NCBI GenBank assembly: GCA_937927895.1
Contig: CALGKA010000057.1
Span: 20,993 to 84,992, forward strand
Length of the DNA: 64,000 bases
Direction: 5' to 3'
From: an uncultured Granulosicoccaceae bacterium
GTDB lineage: Bacteria > Pseudomonadota > Gammaproteobacteria > Granulosicoccales > Granulosicoccaceae
Position numbers and translations under genes: made by a program. Shown here piece by piece: positions 9,646 through 19,848 of this stretch (position 1 is the first letter of the stretch; each line of letters starts with the position of its first letter). Under the pieces are notes generated by a model, which searched no databases, was not told where the DNA came from, and saw only the letters and a list, made by a program, of their open reading frames with translations.

Positions 9646-10110
9646 TTAAGCTGCGACTTCTTCTTTGTGTTCAATGGCAGTATTTGCAGATCCAATCGAG
9701 ATCTTCTTTGGTTTCATCGCCTCTGGTATCTCTTTCACGAGGTCAATATTGAGTATCCCGTTTTCAAGTTGCGCATCGACTACACTGACATGATCAGCTA
9801 GCTGGAATTTGCGTTCAAAAGTGCGCGTAGCAATTCCCTGATACAGAAAATTTTTCTCTTCATTTTTGTCAGCGGGTTGCTTCTCACCGCGAACGGTTAG
9901 TACGCCGCGTTCGGTTTGAATATCAAGCTCTGACTCAGTAAAGCCAGCTACCGCCAGTGTAATAGAGTAGTGATTCTCTTCAGTGGCTTCGATGTTATAC
10001 GGTGGGTAGCCGTTTGTATGGTTATGTTGTAGTGCCGAATCGAGCAAGTTTGCTAGTCGGTCAAATCCTACGGTGCTACGGTACAACGGTGTAAAATCTA
10101 TAGCGTTCAT
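9646..10110 (-). CDS. Small heat shock protein, Hsp20/IbpA family
   Basis: 154 residues with the start placed at MNAIDFTPLYRS, which follows a good AGGAG site; a 7-codon upstream extension from TTG has no support. The N-terminus matches IbpA-type proteins (FTPLYRSTVGFDRL). The alpha-crystallin domain follows (YNIEATEENHYSITLAVAGF..., LTVRGEK, FLYQGIATRTFERKFQLADHV, LENGILNIDL). It binds unfolding proteins without ATP and hands them to DnaK/ClpB. It is a single gene, convergent with the coiled-coil gene. No heat-regulated leader hairpin could be shown. Confidence 0.95.
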   Translation of the reverse strand: MNAIDFTPLYRSTVGFDRLANLLDSALQHNHTNGYPPYNIEATEENHYSITLAVAGFTESELDIQTERGVLTVRGEKQPADKNEEKNFLYQGIATRTFERKFQLADHVSVVDAQLENGILNIDLVKEIPEAMKPKKISIGSANTAIEHKEEVAA

Positions 10111-10560
10111 GCATATTCTCCTATGAAGCAATATGAAAATAAAAAATGTGACATGGACCTGCTTAGCAGCATCACATGCACGCTACAGATGTAGGGACGG
10201 TTTTTTGTGGTTTCAAGTGTTCGCGGATTTTAACTTGCGATGTCTTAAGCCCGTTGCCAGTAAATTGGGTGTATACAGTTGTGATCGAATACACAGTTAT
10301 GATGACTGCCGGGCGCTTGTGGCAGCTGATTGGCACATATCATGGATTAATTGTAGTGCGAATAAACCTAATGCTTGTTTATTACGGTTATTCCGCTCCA
10401 GAGTTTTAGACTGTATGCGTCTAATGGAATTAATAAATAGGGCTGCTAGCCCGAAAGATCTCACCCCCAATCGGGCTCGCTTCGGCGAGCTCTCTTTTTT
10501 TGTGAGATTCTAAATCTTCTACCCATTACCTACACGATTCGTTCGACTCCGAGTGGTACC
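10111..10560. other. 450-bp intergenic region with a candidate small transcript
   Basis: The region lies between divergently oriented hsp20 (leftward) and the end of the nicotinamidase gene. It contains a strong plus-strand terminator at 10472-10501 that matches no annotated plus-strand gene. Two short frames (10133-10513, which runs through the terminator, and 10176-10409) have no good ribosome site. A GGGCT-GCT-AGCCC hairpin at 10439-10452 precedes the terminator. A non-coding RNA or a very small protein gene is possible. Confidence 0.4.
10472..10501 (+). terminator. Orphan Rho-independent terminator with TTCG tetraloop
   Basis: GCTCGC-TTCG-GCGAGC is followed by CTCTTTTTTT. Outer bases GATCTCAC (10458-10465) and GTGAGATT (10502-10509) could extend the structure. 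It has the right orientation only for an unannotated transcript starting after about 10130. Confidence 0.75.
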
Positions 10561-11256
10561 TTACAAGGCTGCGATATCGCTACTTTGAATTAGCGCAACG
10601 CCCAATGTTTCAAAAGACTTTGTTGTATCTTCGACACTTGTGTCCATGTTAATAGCGCGGCATGCATTTTCGATCACTACCGTTTTAAACGTTTCTCTGA
10701 TCGCATCTTCTGCTGTGTATCGCACACAGTAATCGAACGCTAGCCCAACGCAAAAGACTCTCTCAATGTTTTGTGCGCGCAAGTAGCCGCTTAAGCCTGT
10801 TGATGTCGTTTTATCGTTTTCAAAAAACGCCGAGTAAGAATCAATACCCGGGTGCATGCCTTTTCTGATCACAAGCGCTGCACTATTTGTATCTAGCTCT
10901 GAATGGAATTGCGCACCCGGGCTTCCTTGAACGCAGTGATCCGGCCACAAAGTTTGTTCACCATAAGAAAGCGCAATGGTTGAGAAGGGATCGGCTTTGT
11001 GGGTACTCGCAAATGAGGCATGGCTTGCCGGATGCCAATCCTGAGTGAGCACAATTGTTTGGAACTTTCGAGCTAACTGGTTGATAACGGGCACCACTCG
11101 GTCGCCATCTGGCACTGCCAAAGCGCCATCTGCGCAGAAATCATTTTGTACGTCGATAATCAGCAGGGCATCATGTGGGGTCGGGGTCAAAATTGAGATC
11201 CTCGGTTGCGTCAAATTTGATACATCTACCATACATTGAAAGGGAAGTATCGTCAT
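10561..11256 (-). CDS. pncA: Nicotinamidase (pyrazinamidase)
   Basis: 231 residues of the isochorismatase-like hydrolase fold. It deamidates nicotinamide to nicotinate for NAD salvage in the cytoplasm. The catalytic triad is visible: Asp in LLIIDVQNDF, Lys in LVIRKGMHPG and Cys in GLAFDYCVRYTA. The metal site is DWHPASHASF. The N-terminus is uncertain: Met codons at 11256 and 11232 both lack a clear ribosome site, and the conserved domain begins about 25 residues in. It stands alone, divergent from rnhB. Confidence 0.93.
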   Translation of the reverse strand: MTILPFQCMVDVSNLTQPRISILTPTPHDALLIIDVQNDFCADGALAVPDGDRVVPVINQLARKFQTIVLTQDWHPASHASFASTHKADPFSTIALSYGEQTLWPDHCVQGSPGAQFHSELDTNSAALVIRKGMHPGIDSYSAFFENDKTTSTGLSGYLRAQNIERVFCVGLAFDYCVRYTAEDAIRETFKTVVIENACRAINMDTSVEDTTKSFETLGVALIQSSDIAAL

Positions 11257-11375
11257 CTGCGTTGGGTAATAATTGAAGCTTAAATTTAGCCTTACGTTCT
11301 GCCGTGTGAGCGGATATCATTTGGTTATCTGGAGTGTAAAACACCCACCAACCTTATTGAAGACCCGCAAGCCCC

Positions 11376-12023
11376 ATGCGAACCCCACAATTGTCCTTCG
11401 ATCAACTGTTTTTTGATTCAGCTGGCACCAGCAAGCGATTTCTAGTCGCCGGGGTGGATGAGGCTGGCCGTGGACCCTTAGCGGGGAGCGTGGTGGCGGC
11501 AGCCGTTATTCTCGACCCTGCGCGAAAAGTGCCGGGCCTTGCAGATTCAAAAGTGCTAACCGAAGAACGCCGGGAAGAACTCGCAGAGCAAATCAAGGCT
11601 AGCGCAGTGTCTTATTGTATTGCTTCCGCGTCGGTTGAAGAAATCGACAAATTAAATATATTACATGCCTCTATGTTGGCCATGGCACGTGCGATAGAGG
11701 GATTGTCTGTGGTGCCCAATCATTGCATGATCGATGGCAATCGTTGTCCGATCACGCAATGCAACTGCCAGGCTATTGTAAAAGGCGATGCTTTGGTTCA
11801 GGAAATATCAGCCGCATCAATTTTGGCTAAGGTAGATCGTGATCAATACATGCGAAAGCTGCATGAACAATATCCACAGTATGGCTTCGATAAAAACAAA
11901 GGTTACCCCACCAAGGTGCACTTAACAGCATTACGTGAGCATGGCGTGCTCGATATCCACCGCAAGACTTTTGCACCGGTGCGTGAAATTCTAAAGCCAA
12001 CCGTGGCGGAACTAAGTCTATGA
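11376..12023 (+). CDS. rnhB: Ribonuclease HII
   Basis: 215 residues. It cuts RNA in RNA-DNA hybrids and removes misincorporated ribonucleotides. The N-terminal [20 protein letters not shown] carries the first metal-binding Asp-Glu pair. IDGNRCP, VVKGDA-like [20 protein letters not shown] and [14 protein letters not shown] are the other family signatures. The stop overlaps the dnaE start by 4 bases (ATGA). The rnhB-dnaE order is the usual gammaproteobacterial one, but the lpx genes normally upstream are absent here. Confidence 0.97.
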   Translation: MRTPQLSFDQLFFDSAGTSKRFLVAGVDEAGRGPLAGSVVAAAVILDPARKVPGLADSKVLTEERREELAEQIKASAVSYCIASASVEEIDKLNILHASMLAMARAIEGLSVVPNHCMIDGNRCPITQCNCQAIVKGDALVQEISAASILAKVDRDQYMRKLHEQYPQYGFDKNKGYPTKVHLTALREHGVLDIHRKTFAPVREILKPTVAELSL

Positions 12024-15000
12024 CCCGATTTGCGCATCTGCGTGTTCACACCGAATATTCTTTGGTAGATAGCACTGTGCGGGTTAAATCTCTGATGCAA
12101 GCGGTGCGCGCCGGCGGCATGCCTGCTGTCGCATTGACTGATCAAAGCAACATGTTTGCACTGGTTAAGTTTTACCGTGCGGCACTTGCCAATGGTGTAA
12201 AGCCAATCATTGGCGTTGATGCGCTTATTAAAACCGAGGCAGAAAGACCTTCGCCGATGGTACTGTTGGCGACTAATTTCGAAGGCTATTTAAACTTATC
12301 GGAGTTGGTGTCTAAAAGTTATCAGGAAGGGCAAACCACCGAAGGCGCTTTGCTACATGTAGAGTGGTTGCAAGGTAATACCAGCGGCATCATCGCACTC
12401 TCTGGAGGTCGATTTGGAGATATTGGCCAGGCGTTATTGGCAGGTAACCAAGATCTCGCAACAGAACGCTTAAAGCGGTTTATGGAATTGTTTCCTGAAC
12501 GATTTTATATCGAGCTACAACGCACAGGGCGTGCAGACGAAGAGCGCTATAATCAAGCAGCGCTGCCATTTGCGGCTCGCATGGCTTGCCCGATTGTCGC
12601 CACTAATGATGTGCGGTTTATTGACCCTAAAGATTTTGAAGCGCACGAAATAAGAACGTGTATTCAACAGGGTTATGAAGTGTCAAACCCTAAACGGCCG
12701 CGCTTGTATAGCGAGCAACAATACTTACGCTCTGAAGAAGAAATGGTGGCGCTTTTCTCTGATGTGCCTCAAGCGCTTGAGAATAGCGTTCAAATTGCTA
12801 TTAGTTGTAACCTTGAGATCTCGCTAGGTAAGGAAATGCTGCCTGACTTTCCGGTACCGGAAGGCATGGATGAAAATGCATACCTTATAACGCTATCAGA
12901 AGAGGGTTTAGAGAAAAGACTCAATCGTTTATACGATACCAGTGCTGCAGATTTTGCTAAAACCCGTGAACCGTATGATGCCCGCTTAAAAAGAGAGCTC
13001 GATGTAATCATTCAAATGGGGTTCCCCGGTTACTTTCTAATTGTTGCTGATTTCATTGAGTGGAGTAGAGAAAACGATATTCCGGTCGGTCCCGGGCGTG
13101 GTTCTGGTGCAGGGTCTCTGGTGGCTTATGTACTGGGTATTACTGATCTTGATCCATTGGCCTATGACTTACTATTTGAACGATTCTTGAATCCTGAACG
13201 GGTATCAATGCCGGATTTTGATATCGACTTCTGTATGGATAAGCGCGATCGGGTTATTCAATACGTTGGTGAAAAATACGGTAGCGAACGAGTCTCGCAA
13301 ATTATCACTTACGGCACCATGGCGGCCAAAGCGGTAGTGCGCGACGTCGCGCGCGTGATGGGGCATCCCTATGGGTTTGGTGATCGACTCTCAAAGATGG
13401 TTCCAATGGATATTGGTATCACATTGAGCCAGGCGTTAGATGTTGCAGAAGACATGAAGCGTGCATACAACAACGAGGAAGACACCCGCACAGTTGTTGA
13501 TATGGCACTGCAGCTTGAAGGCTTGCCGCGTAATGCTGGTAAGCACGCCGGTGGTGTTGTTATCGCGCGCACTCGCTTAACTGACTTTACACCGCTTTAT
13601 TGTGAAGCTGATGGCAGCAGTCTGGTTACTCAGTTTGATAAAGATGATGCAGAAGCAGTAGGGTTAGTTAAGTTTGATTTTCTAGGTTTGCGAACACTTA
13701 CTATTATCGATAACGCAGTAAAAATGGTAAATAAAAATCGCGCGCCTGATGATCAGCTTGATATAGACAAGCTTAATTACAAAGACAAAGATACCTATAT
13801 TTTGTTGCAGGAAGCTAAAACCACGGGTGTGTTTCAGCTTGAATCCGGCGGCATGAAAAAGCTCATCGCACGCTTAAAGCCAGATTGCTTCGACGATATT
13901 GTTGCGCTGGTAGCCTTGTATCGACCCGGGCCGATGAACTCAGGCATGTTGGATGACTTTATTAATCGTAAAAACGGCACAGAGCCAGTTTCATACCCGC
14001 ACCCTGATTATCAACACGAGACACTAAAACCAATACTTGAATCGACTTACGGCGTTATTGTTTATCAGGAACAAGTCATGCAGATCGGTCAGGTACTGGC
14101 AGGCTACACACTGGGTGGTGCTGATGTTCTGCGTCGTGCCATGGGTAAGAAAAAACCCGAAGAAATGGCAAAGCAGCGTAGTGTATTTGTTGATGGCTGT
14201 ACCAACAACGATATCGATAAGAGCTTATCCAGCAATATTTTTGATCTGGTAGAAAAATTCGCTGGGTATGGTTTTAACAAATCTCACTCGGTGGCCTATG
14301 CGGTGCTTTCTTATCAGACAGCATGGCTAAAAGCGCATCACCCGGCTGAGTTTTATAGTGCAGTACTAACCGCCGATATGGACGCTACAGAAAAAGTAGT
14401 GCGCACTATTGAAGATCTAGAATTAAATGGCTGCAAATTGTTGCCACCAGAGATTAATCACTCTGAAACTTCTTTTACACCTGTTAACGACACCACTGTA
14501 CGTTACGGACTGGCGGCAATCAAAGGCGTTGGTGAGGGTGTATTAGAAAAGATTCTTGATGAGCGTAGTGCAAATGGTAAATTTACAAGCTTAATGAATC
14601 TGTGCCAACGAATGGCGGGAGCCAATGTCGGGCGTAGTGTTCTTGAAGCACTAGTGCGTGCCGGTGCACTAGATACTTTGGCGACAGTGTCTAATGATAA
14701 CACTGATAAAAACGCTGATGAAGAAGCACCAAAGCTTTGGCAAGGTCGTGCAACTTTAATGCAAAATCTCAACCTGGCTTTAACTGCAGCAAATCAAGAA
14801 TCACGCAATAAAGATGCAGGGCAAACCGATTTGTTCGGTGAGTTATCAGAGCCTGAAAGTCTGGAAGTTGAGTTAGTAGAAGCACCACCATGGACCGAGC
14901 TTGAGCGGCTGGCGGCCGAGCGCAAAACCACAGGCCTATATTTATCAGGGCATCCAATAGAGCCTTTCCTGCCAGAGCTTGCCAAAATAACCAGCGGCCG

Positions 15001-15562
15001 TTTAGCAGATCAATGTGCGCGTGTGCCTAATGGTGGCAAAGATGGTAGAGCAAGCCGTGCCACGCTTGATGCGGTGGTGGCTGGTCTTGTGACTGATTGC
15101 AGAATAAGGGCAACTAATCGAGGTAGTAAAATAATGACTGCCACTCTGGATGACTGCACAGGCAAAGTTGATGTCGTCGTCATGGGTGAACTACTGGAAT
15201 CAGATGGTCAAAAACTTAGCCAGGATACCGTAGTAGTTATCGAGGGCGGATTAGGGATCGATGCGTTCAGTGGGGGTTACAGTATTAGAGCACGGCAAAT
15301 TTATTCTATTGAAGACGCACGAGAGCGGTTTGCCAGAATGCTACTGGTTACCTGGCAGGGGGCTGGATCCCTCACTGATATCCAAACCTGTCTGGCGGGG
15401 CACAGAAGTGGTGGCCGGTTGCCGGTTGCGATTGACTACACAAATGACAAAGCGACAGCGCGCATAAGGCTCGGTGAGGAATGGCTTATCAATCCGTCGG
15501 CTCAATTGCTTGAAACATTGAGTCAGGCTGATGGCGTCAGTGAAGTTGATTTAGTTTATTGA
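12020..15562 (+). CDS. dnaE: DNA polymerase III alpha subunit
   Basis: 1180 residues, normal for proteobacterial DnaE1, the replicative polymerase of the chromosome. The PHP domain is at the N-terminus ([15 protein letters not shown]). The polymerase core includes [19 protein letters not shown] and the catalytic acidic motif MPDFDIDFC. The finger region ([20 protein letters not shown]) and helix-hairpin-helix region ([17 protein letters not shown]) follow. An OB fold lies near the end ([24 protein letters not shown]). It overlaps rnhB and is closed by a terminator, so accA is not co-transcribed as in most relatives. Confidence 0.98.
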   Translation: MTRFAHLRVHTEYSLVDSTVRVKSLMQAVRAGGMPAVALTDQSNMFALVKFYRAALANGVKPIIGVDALIKTEAERPSPMVLLATNFEGYLNLSELVSKSYQEGQTTEGALLHVEWLQGNTSGIIALSGGRFGDIGQALLAGNQDLATERLKRFMELFPERFYIELQRTGRADEERYNQAALPFAARMACPIVATNDVRFIDPKDFEAHEIRTCIQQGYEVSNPKRPRLYSEQQYLRSEEEMVALFSDVPQALENSVQIAISCNLEISLGKEMLPDFPVPEGMDENAYLITLSEEGLEKRLNRLYDTSAADFAKTREPYDARLKRELDVIIQMGFPGYFLIVADFIEWSRENDIPVGPGRGSGAGSLVAYVLGITDLDPLAYDLLFERFLNPERVSMPDFDIDFCMDKRDRVIQYVGEKYGSERVSQIITYGTMAAKAVVRDVARVMGHPYGFGDRLSKMVPMDIGITLSQALDVAEDMKRAYNNEEDTRTVVDMALQLEGLPRNAGKHAGGVVIARTRLTDFTPLYCEADGSSLVTQFDKDDAEAVGLVKFDFLGLRTLTIIDNAVKMVNKNRAPDDQLDIDKLNYKDKDTYILLQEAKTTGVFQLESGGMKKLIARLKPDCFDDIVALVALYRPGPMNSGMLDDFINRKNGTEPVSYPHPDYQHETLKPILESTYGVIVYQEQVMQIGQVLAGYTLGGADVLRRAMGKKKPEEMAKQRSVFVDGCTNNDIDKSLSSNIFDLVEKFAGYGFNKSHSVAYAVLSYQTAWLKAHHPAEFYSAVLTADMDATEKVVRTIEDLELNGCKLLPPEINHSETSFTPVNDTTVRYGLAAIKGVGEGVLEKILDERSANGKFTSLMNLCQRMAGANVGRSVLEALVRAGALDTLATVSNDNTDKNADEEAPKLWQGRATLMQNLNLALTAANQESRNKDAGQTDLFGELSEPESLEVELVEAPPWTELERLAAERKTTGLYLSGHPIEPFLPELAKITSGRLADQCARVPNGGKDGRASRATLDAVVAGLVTDCRIRATNRGSKIMTATLDDCTGKVDVVVMGELLESDGQKLSQDTVVVIEGGLGIDAFSGGYSIRARQIYSIEDARERFARMLLVTWQGAGSLTDIQTCLAGHRSGGRLPVAIDYTNDKATARIRLGEEWLINPSAQLLETLSQADGVSEVDLVY

Positions 15563-15644
15563 TCGGGCAATTGATAAAGCCTATTGGTTTGCCATTTTGT
15601 TTAGGCTCGCCTGTCCCAAGTAAATGTTGAGGAATCGATAATGC

Positions 15645-15676
15645 AGGCCGCATAGAAGCACTATGCAGCCTTTTTT
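15645..15676 (+). terminator. Terminator after dnaE
   Basis: AGGCCGCATAG and CTATGCAGCC pair around AAGCA with one mismatch, then six T. It marks the boundary between the housekeeping pair and the C1 region. Confidence 0.85.
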
Positions 15677-15689
15677 CTAAGCGGCGAGG

Positions 15690-16232
15690 TTATATCTTGC
15701 CGTCTAATCCCATTTGGTAATACTTATGCACGACGTCTTCTTGGTTCTCTAAAAGCCAATCGATACTTGGCTCGTCTCTCATGGCTTTTCTTATCGCTTC
15801 TAGAGTCGCTTTGCGGTGAATATCAAACAAAATTTTATGATCGAGGTTATCGTCAGTGATAACACTTGGGTTTAACCATACAGAAACAATCACACCATAA
15901 TCATTTGCTTCTTCTTTAGGGATATGGCCGGCTCGCACTGCATCAAGCACACCATTGGCTATTGCACCTTGCACTGTGCCCATTAATATATTGGTATATC
16001 GATTGTCCTTAACAGTTACTTTGCTGACCATCAATGTTGGCGGTCGCACCATGATATCGGTGTTTAATATAGCTAATACTTTACTATGGCCTGCTTGCTG
16101 GTCTGCCAATTGGTTAGCGAAAGCAGTGCCCATTGGCCCTGTCATTTTGCCGATGGCAACTTCTGGCTCAGCGGCAGTGCCTGGTGGGCCACCGGCTACT
16201 AGTGCTTCGCCAATGCGGATCCTGTCTGTCAT
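15690..16232 (-). CDS. Fae-like protein (formaldehyde-activating enzyme paralogue) with Glu in place of catalytic His
   Basis: 180 residues, colinear with the true Fae at 24584-25096. It keeps the start (IRIGEALVAGG), the GP-x-GTAFAN segment, the KVTVK segment and the QGAIANGVLDAV...GHIPKEEANDYGVIVSVW stretch. In an ungapped alignment anchored on TAF, the essential His of Fae (His22 in the neighbour) is Glu22 here, and the NEVAH segment is lost. Such paralogues occur in methylotrophs; a role in sensing or binding C1 or a folate/pterin ligand, rather than catalysis, is inference. It is a single minus-strand gene next to the dnaE boundary. Confidence 0.85.
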   Translation of the reverse strand: MTDRIRIGEALVAGGPPGTAAEPEVAIGKMTGPMGTAFANQLADQQAGHSKVLAILNTDIMVRPPTLMVSKVTVKDNRYTNILMGTVQGAIANGVLDAVRAGHIPKEEANDYGVIVSVWLNPSVITDDNLDHKILFDIHRKATLEAIRKAMRDEPSIDWLLENQEDVVHKYYQMGLDGKI

Positions 16233-16427
16233 ACGATATTCTCTTATGGTTCAAAGATCGCAGGAGTATATCAGTTAGTGTCTTTAGCGCCTATTAGGTC
16301 GATGCGTTGGCGTCTGGGTCTATAGTCGGCGTCGTGTGTTGGTTTGCAATTCCTGGTATGCGTGTCCGCAGAAAGCTAAATATCCAGTACAATTGAATAT
16401 TCAGATCGGACAGTCGGAACAATCGAT

Positions 16428-17222
16428 ATGCGTAATTTAACCGCGCTTTTATTTTTTATTTTGTTTTCATCGCTTACACAAGCTGCAGAAGAAGCAGATT
16501 TTTTGGCTTTTTTCGAAGAATATCAGCGCTTATCTAGCAAGTACGACGCGATGCTAAACCAAATGTATGCCGCTGACGCAAAAATAATTGGTGTTCGCAA
16601 AAAGCCCGATGGTACAGATGAATTAATGACCATTGACGGCGAGCGCTGGAAAACCATCATTGTCGCGTCAATGGAAAACGTTAAGGCTCGCGGCGACAGC
16701 AGCGAGTACTCGGACATTGAAGTCAAAGTAGAAGGCAGCCGTGCGACCATTGCAGCAACACGATACTCTAGCGGCACATGTTTTAGCGATACACGTTTCT
16801 ATATGATTGTGGAAGAGCAAGCAGACAAGCAAATGAAGATTGTCGAGCAGTTTATGGAGACACCACTTAAATCTAATTGTGCGAAGTCCGATATAGACTT
16901 ACCAGCATTCCTGCAAAGTACGGTGGAAATGATCAATTCTCAATTACCGGCTGATGTTGATCCAGAAACACGGTTGGTAAAAACTTCTGCTGAAGGAACA
17001 AAGCTTACTTACTACTACGTGCTGATTAACCACACCTTAGAGTCGCTGAGCACGAAAGCCGCAACTGCCAAGTTGCAACCATTGGCTGTTATACAATCAT
17101 GTGGCAGTCCGAATCTGCGACCAATTCTTGACCGAGATGGCACGCTGTCTTATATCTACTCTGGCTCAGATGAAGTTCAGATAGCTAAGTTAGATATCGA
17201 TAGAAGCGCTTGTACCGATTAA
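16428..17222 (+). CDS. Exported protein of unknown function
   Basis: 264 residues. A clear signal peptide (MRNLTALLFFILFSSLTQAA, cleavage after about residue 20) points to the periplasm. The next 120 residues (FLAFFEEYQRLSSKYDAMLNQMY..., WKTIIVASMENVKARGDSSEYSDIEV, ATRYSSGTCFSDTRFYMIVEE) look like a secreted NTF2-like alpha/beta fold. The C-terminal half is not recognised. Four cysteines may form disulfides. It has its own upstream region and is followed by peptide deformylase with a 117-bp gap. No link to C1 metabolism is visible. Confidence 0.75.
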   Translation: MRNLTALLFFILFSSLTQAAEEADFLAFFEEYQRLSSKYDAMLNQMYAADAKIIGVRKKPDGTDELMTIDGERWKTIIVASMENVKARGDSSEYSDIEVKVEGSRATIAATRYSSGTCFSDTRFYMIVEEQADKQMKIVEQFMETPLKSNCAKSDIDLPAFLQSTVEMINSQLPADVDPETRLVKTSAEGTKLTYYYVLINHTLESLSTKAATAKLQPLAVIQSCGSPNLRPILDRDGTLSYIYSGSDEVQIAKLDIDRSACTD

Positions 17223-17339
17223 CTTAACGCGCTTCTATCCATGTAACAACGCAAGATGTTAGCAGCAAAATGTTAGCATAAGGCATCGAGACAAGATCGC
17301 CGCTGCGATCAACTAAATTACTTACAGGTTAAAGCTGCT

Positions 17340-17912
17340 ATGGCTCTAAAAATTATAGAAATTGGTCACCCGGTATTGCGTGAAGTAGCTACAGAGCTGT
17401 CTCAGGAGCAACTGGCATCTGAAGAGGTGCAAACTTTTATTGATGAGCTAATAAATACGCGTAAACAGGCCAATGGTGCTGGTATAGCCGCAAACCAAGT
17501 GGCTAAAGCTTGGCGCATTTTTGTGGTTGAAATAGCCAATAACCCACGTTATCCGTACAAGCCAGAGTATCCACTCACTGTGCTGGTAAACCCGAAAGTA
17601 GAATTGCTTTCAGATGAGCGCTATGACAGCTATGAGGGCTGTTTATCCATTCCTAACCTCAGGGGCTCTCTTAAGCGTTGCCCTGAAGTTCATGTCAGTG
17701 GTCTTGACCGGCACGGCAATGAGGTATCATTTGATGTGAGAGGAATCACCGCGGGTACTTTCCAGCATGAGATGGATCATCTTGAAGGTATTCTATTTCC
17801 TGATCGAGTCGATGACCCAAAAACCTTCTGTACCTGGGGTGAGTTTTCAGAGCGCTATGAAGCTGATTTCATAAAGACAGTTGAGAAAGTAGAAGCGCGC
17901 TACGCAAGTTAA
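17340..17912 (+). CDS. def: Peptide deformylase
   Basis: 190 residues. It removes the formyl group from the initiator Met of new proteins and is metal dependent. All three motifs are present: GAGIAANQV (motif 1), EGCLSIPN (motif 2, metal-ligand Cys) and QHEMDHLEG (motif 3, HExxH). It is not in the usual def-fmt operon, and fmt is not in the window, so this is probably a second, type-2-like copy rather than the main housekeeping gene. A short C-terminal tail (FCTWGEFSERYEADF) follows the core. Confidence 0.93.
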   Translation: MALKIIEIGHPVLREVATELSQEQLASEEVQTFIDELINTRKQANGAGIAANQVAKAWRIFVVEIANNPRYPYKPEYPLTVLVNPKVELLSDERYDSYEGCLSIPNLRGSLKRCPEVHVSGLDRHGNEVSFDVRGITAGTFQHEMDHLEGILFPDRVDDPKTFCTWGEFSERYEADFIKTVEKVEARYAS

Positions 17913-17917
17913 CGCTT

Positions 17918-18442
17918 TTATTGCTGATTTTCAGGAACTGTACTCGGCATGTTTTTAAGGCTTGTGTATTTTCTTTTTATATCTGCTACATCATGAAAAC
18001 TTATCTGCTGCGTGGCTAGCATTTCAGACATATACAATTGTGCCACCGGGTTTTTTGATAGGTATGCCAGGTTTAGCCATGCATAAGCAAGCTCGTTGTT
18101 TTGCTCTATGCCCAGGCCATCGCGATACATCAAAGCCAGGTTTATCATGCCTGATTGGTCACCGCCGTGTGCGCTGATAGCGTATAGCGCCACCGCTTTA
18201 CTGGCATCTTTTGGCACACCTAGTCCCAATTTGTAATAGTTTGCTAGTGTGGTGTTTGCGTTTAAATTGCCTTTGTTAGCGTCAGATTCCAGCAGTTGCA
18301 CAGACAGCACATAATCGCCTCTGTTGGCTGCGATAAAAGCATTGGTAGTTGGTGGATGATAAATGTTATAAAACGCAAAAGTGCTGGCTATAAAGCCTAT
18401 AACGATAGCACCTTTAAGCGTTGTATTGTCCATAGCGCTCAT
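17918..18442 (-). CDS. Membrane-anchored Sel1-repeat protein
   Basis: 174 residues. One N-terminal membrane segment (about 11-27) is followed by Sel1-like helical repeats (LANYYKLGLGVPKDASKAVALYAISAHGG and LALMYRDGLGIEQNNELAYAWLNLAYLS). Sel1 repeats mediate protein-protein contacts. The same architecture, with related phrasing (LANLYYLGLGIDRDY..., AFAWYNMADIHGNPAAELYLRQ), recurs in the gene at 33636-34184, so the two are likely paralogues on either side of the H4MPT block. A start three codons later (MDNTT) is possible. It is convergent with def, 5 bp apart. Confidence 0.85.
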   Translation of the reverse strand: MSAMDNTTLKGAIVIGFIASTFAFYNIYHPPTTNAFIAANRGDYVLSVQLLESDANKGNLNANTTLANYYKLGLGVPKDASKAVALYAISAHGGDQSGMINLALMYRDGLGIEQNNELAYAWLNLAYLSKNPVAQLYMSEMLATQQISFHDVADIKRKYTSLKNMPSTVPENQQ

Positions 18443-18493
18443 TTACTTTGCATTTTAATCATTGCACTTTTGACCTGTTTTAAGCTGGTACCT

Positions 18494-19687
18494 CTACAAT
18501 GACCAGCAACTAGCGGTTGCGCTGTTGGAATTACTCACAGTGTGATTAACGCAGAGCGTAAGGATTGACCGCAGGTGTTCAATGCTATCGATAATCTCAT
18601 TAAGCACAGGCTCGGGCGTTTCGGTTTTTTTGAAGCCTTGCGCCTTGTAGCGGACGGCTTCCGGGTTTTCGTTGATCAGTAGTTGTCGAATTTTCGGGTC
18701 TGATATAAGTGCTGCAATTCGATTGTAGTGGCTTAAGTATTCAGTTAGCTGTGTATGTTGATCTTCTGGCCAATGTAGTAACAATCGTTCGAGCGGGGTA
18801 AGCTTCAGTTGTTTAGCTAACTCACTGGCTATGTGTTTTTCATCTAATTGATTGTTGTTGCTTTGGTGGTCGCTGGCAATGTTTATTGCGGTTATAGCAA
18901 GTGCTGCAAAACTTGCTAGTCGACTGTGGTGCATTTTAATCTGGCGCATCAGCCATGAGTCGTTAAACGTTTTATCAAATCGATACTGATGCCATATAGC
19001 GTATGATGCGTAATACCTTTTTAGATCAGCCAGGAAATACTGTAAAGCTGAACCAGAAAATGGTGAGTAATCTGGCTGACAATACCAACGAATAATATTG
19101 GTTTGTAATTGCTGTAAGGCTTCAGAGCCGTAAAGTGGCTGGGAGTCTGTAAGTAGTTGGATTCTTAAGCCGAATACATGGCGGGCGTAATCCAGGTTGC
19201 CGTGAGCACTTTTGTCACATAGTACACAGGGGGTAGTTACTCGGGTAAATATACCATTTCGGTCTGGTGGTGCTACCGGTAATGTTTTAAGTTGTTGCCA
19301 GACCAGTTCAAATAAATCTGTTTCGTCTTGTCTGTTTTGAATGGCTCCGTCTTGTGCGATAACAAAAAAATCGAAGTCGGAATCAATACCCCCTTCCATT
19401 CTTCCAAATGAGCCCGCCAGCACCACGCTATGTATTGCTGGATACTGAGAGTGTAGTGGCCGCAATAAATTGGTGGCTTGTTTGATGATGTCTCTGGAAT
19501 ATTGCCAAGAGTTACGCAATTGAGTTGTCTCTATAGATATATAGCGTTTATCGCTAGTTAGCAGTGCAGCTAAGTGAGTATTTGCCTGAGCAGCGTAATC
19601 AGTTCGATCTTTAAGCGAAATATTTTCCTCTTGCGGTTCGTTGGCTATAACTATTTTATTTTTTGTGCTGTTTACATTCTGCTTCAT
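18494..19687 (-). CDS. Nucleotidyltransferase-fold protein of unknown substrate
   Basis: 397 residues. The segment VVLAGSFGRMEGGIDSDFDF (about residues 88-107) is the GS-x-GR...SD-x-D active-site motif of the polymerase-beta-like nucleotidyltransferase superfamily, as in GlnD and DUF294-type proteins. A CVLC pair and an all-helical C-terminal part follow. It lies between a Sel1 gene and the ftr operon and is transcribed away from the latter. A role in cofactor biosynthesis (for example nucleotidyl transfer to an H4MPT or methanofuran precursor) is only a guess from position; a regulatory uridylyltransferase is equally possible. Confidence 0.7.
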   Translation of the reverse strand: MKQNVNSTKNKIVIANEPQEENISLKDRTDYAAQANTHLAALLTSDKRYISIETTQLRNSWQYSRDIIKQATNLLRPLHSQYPAIHSVVLAGSFGRMEGGIDSDFDFFVIAQDGAIQNRQDETDLFELVWQQLKTLPVAPPDRNGIFTRVTTPCVLCDKSAHGNLDYARHVFGLRIQLLTDSQPLYGSEALQQLQTNIIRWYCQPDYSPFSGSALQYFLADLKRYYASYAIWHQYRFDKTFNDSWLMRQIKMHHSRLASFAALAITAINIASDHQSNNNQLDEKHIASELAKQLKLTPLERLLLHWPEDQHTQLTEYLSHYNRIAALISDPKIRQLLINENPEAVRYKAQGFKKTETPEPVLNEIIDSIEHLRSILTLCVNHTVSNSNSATASCWSL

Positions 19688-19848
19688 TATATGGATGCGC
19701 CATGGCCATTGATATGCATTGCCTTGTTGGGTATTCTATTCCAAGAGGCGAAATAAGTTTAACCAATTCGGAAAATTCCATTCCAACCTCTTAACTTAAG
19801 TGTGCCCTCAAGGTCTGCTTTTCCGCTTCGTTGATGGAGGTTGTCCCC

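Noticed and set aside
10133..10513. 126-codon frame after hsp20
   Set aside because: It runs through a strong terminator and has no ribosome site; the region is reported as a possible RNA instead.
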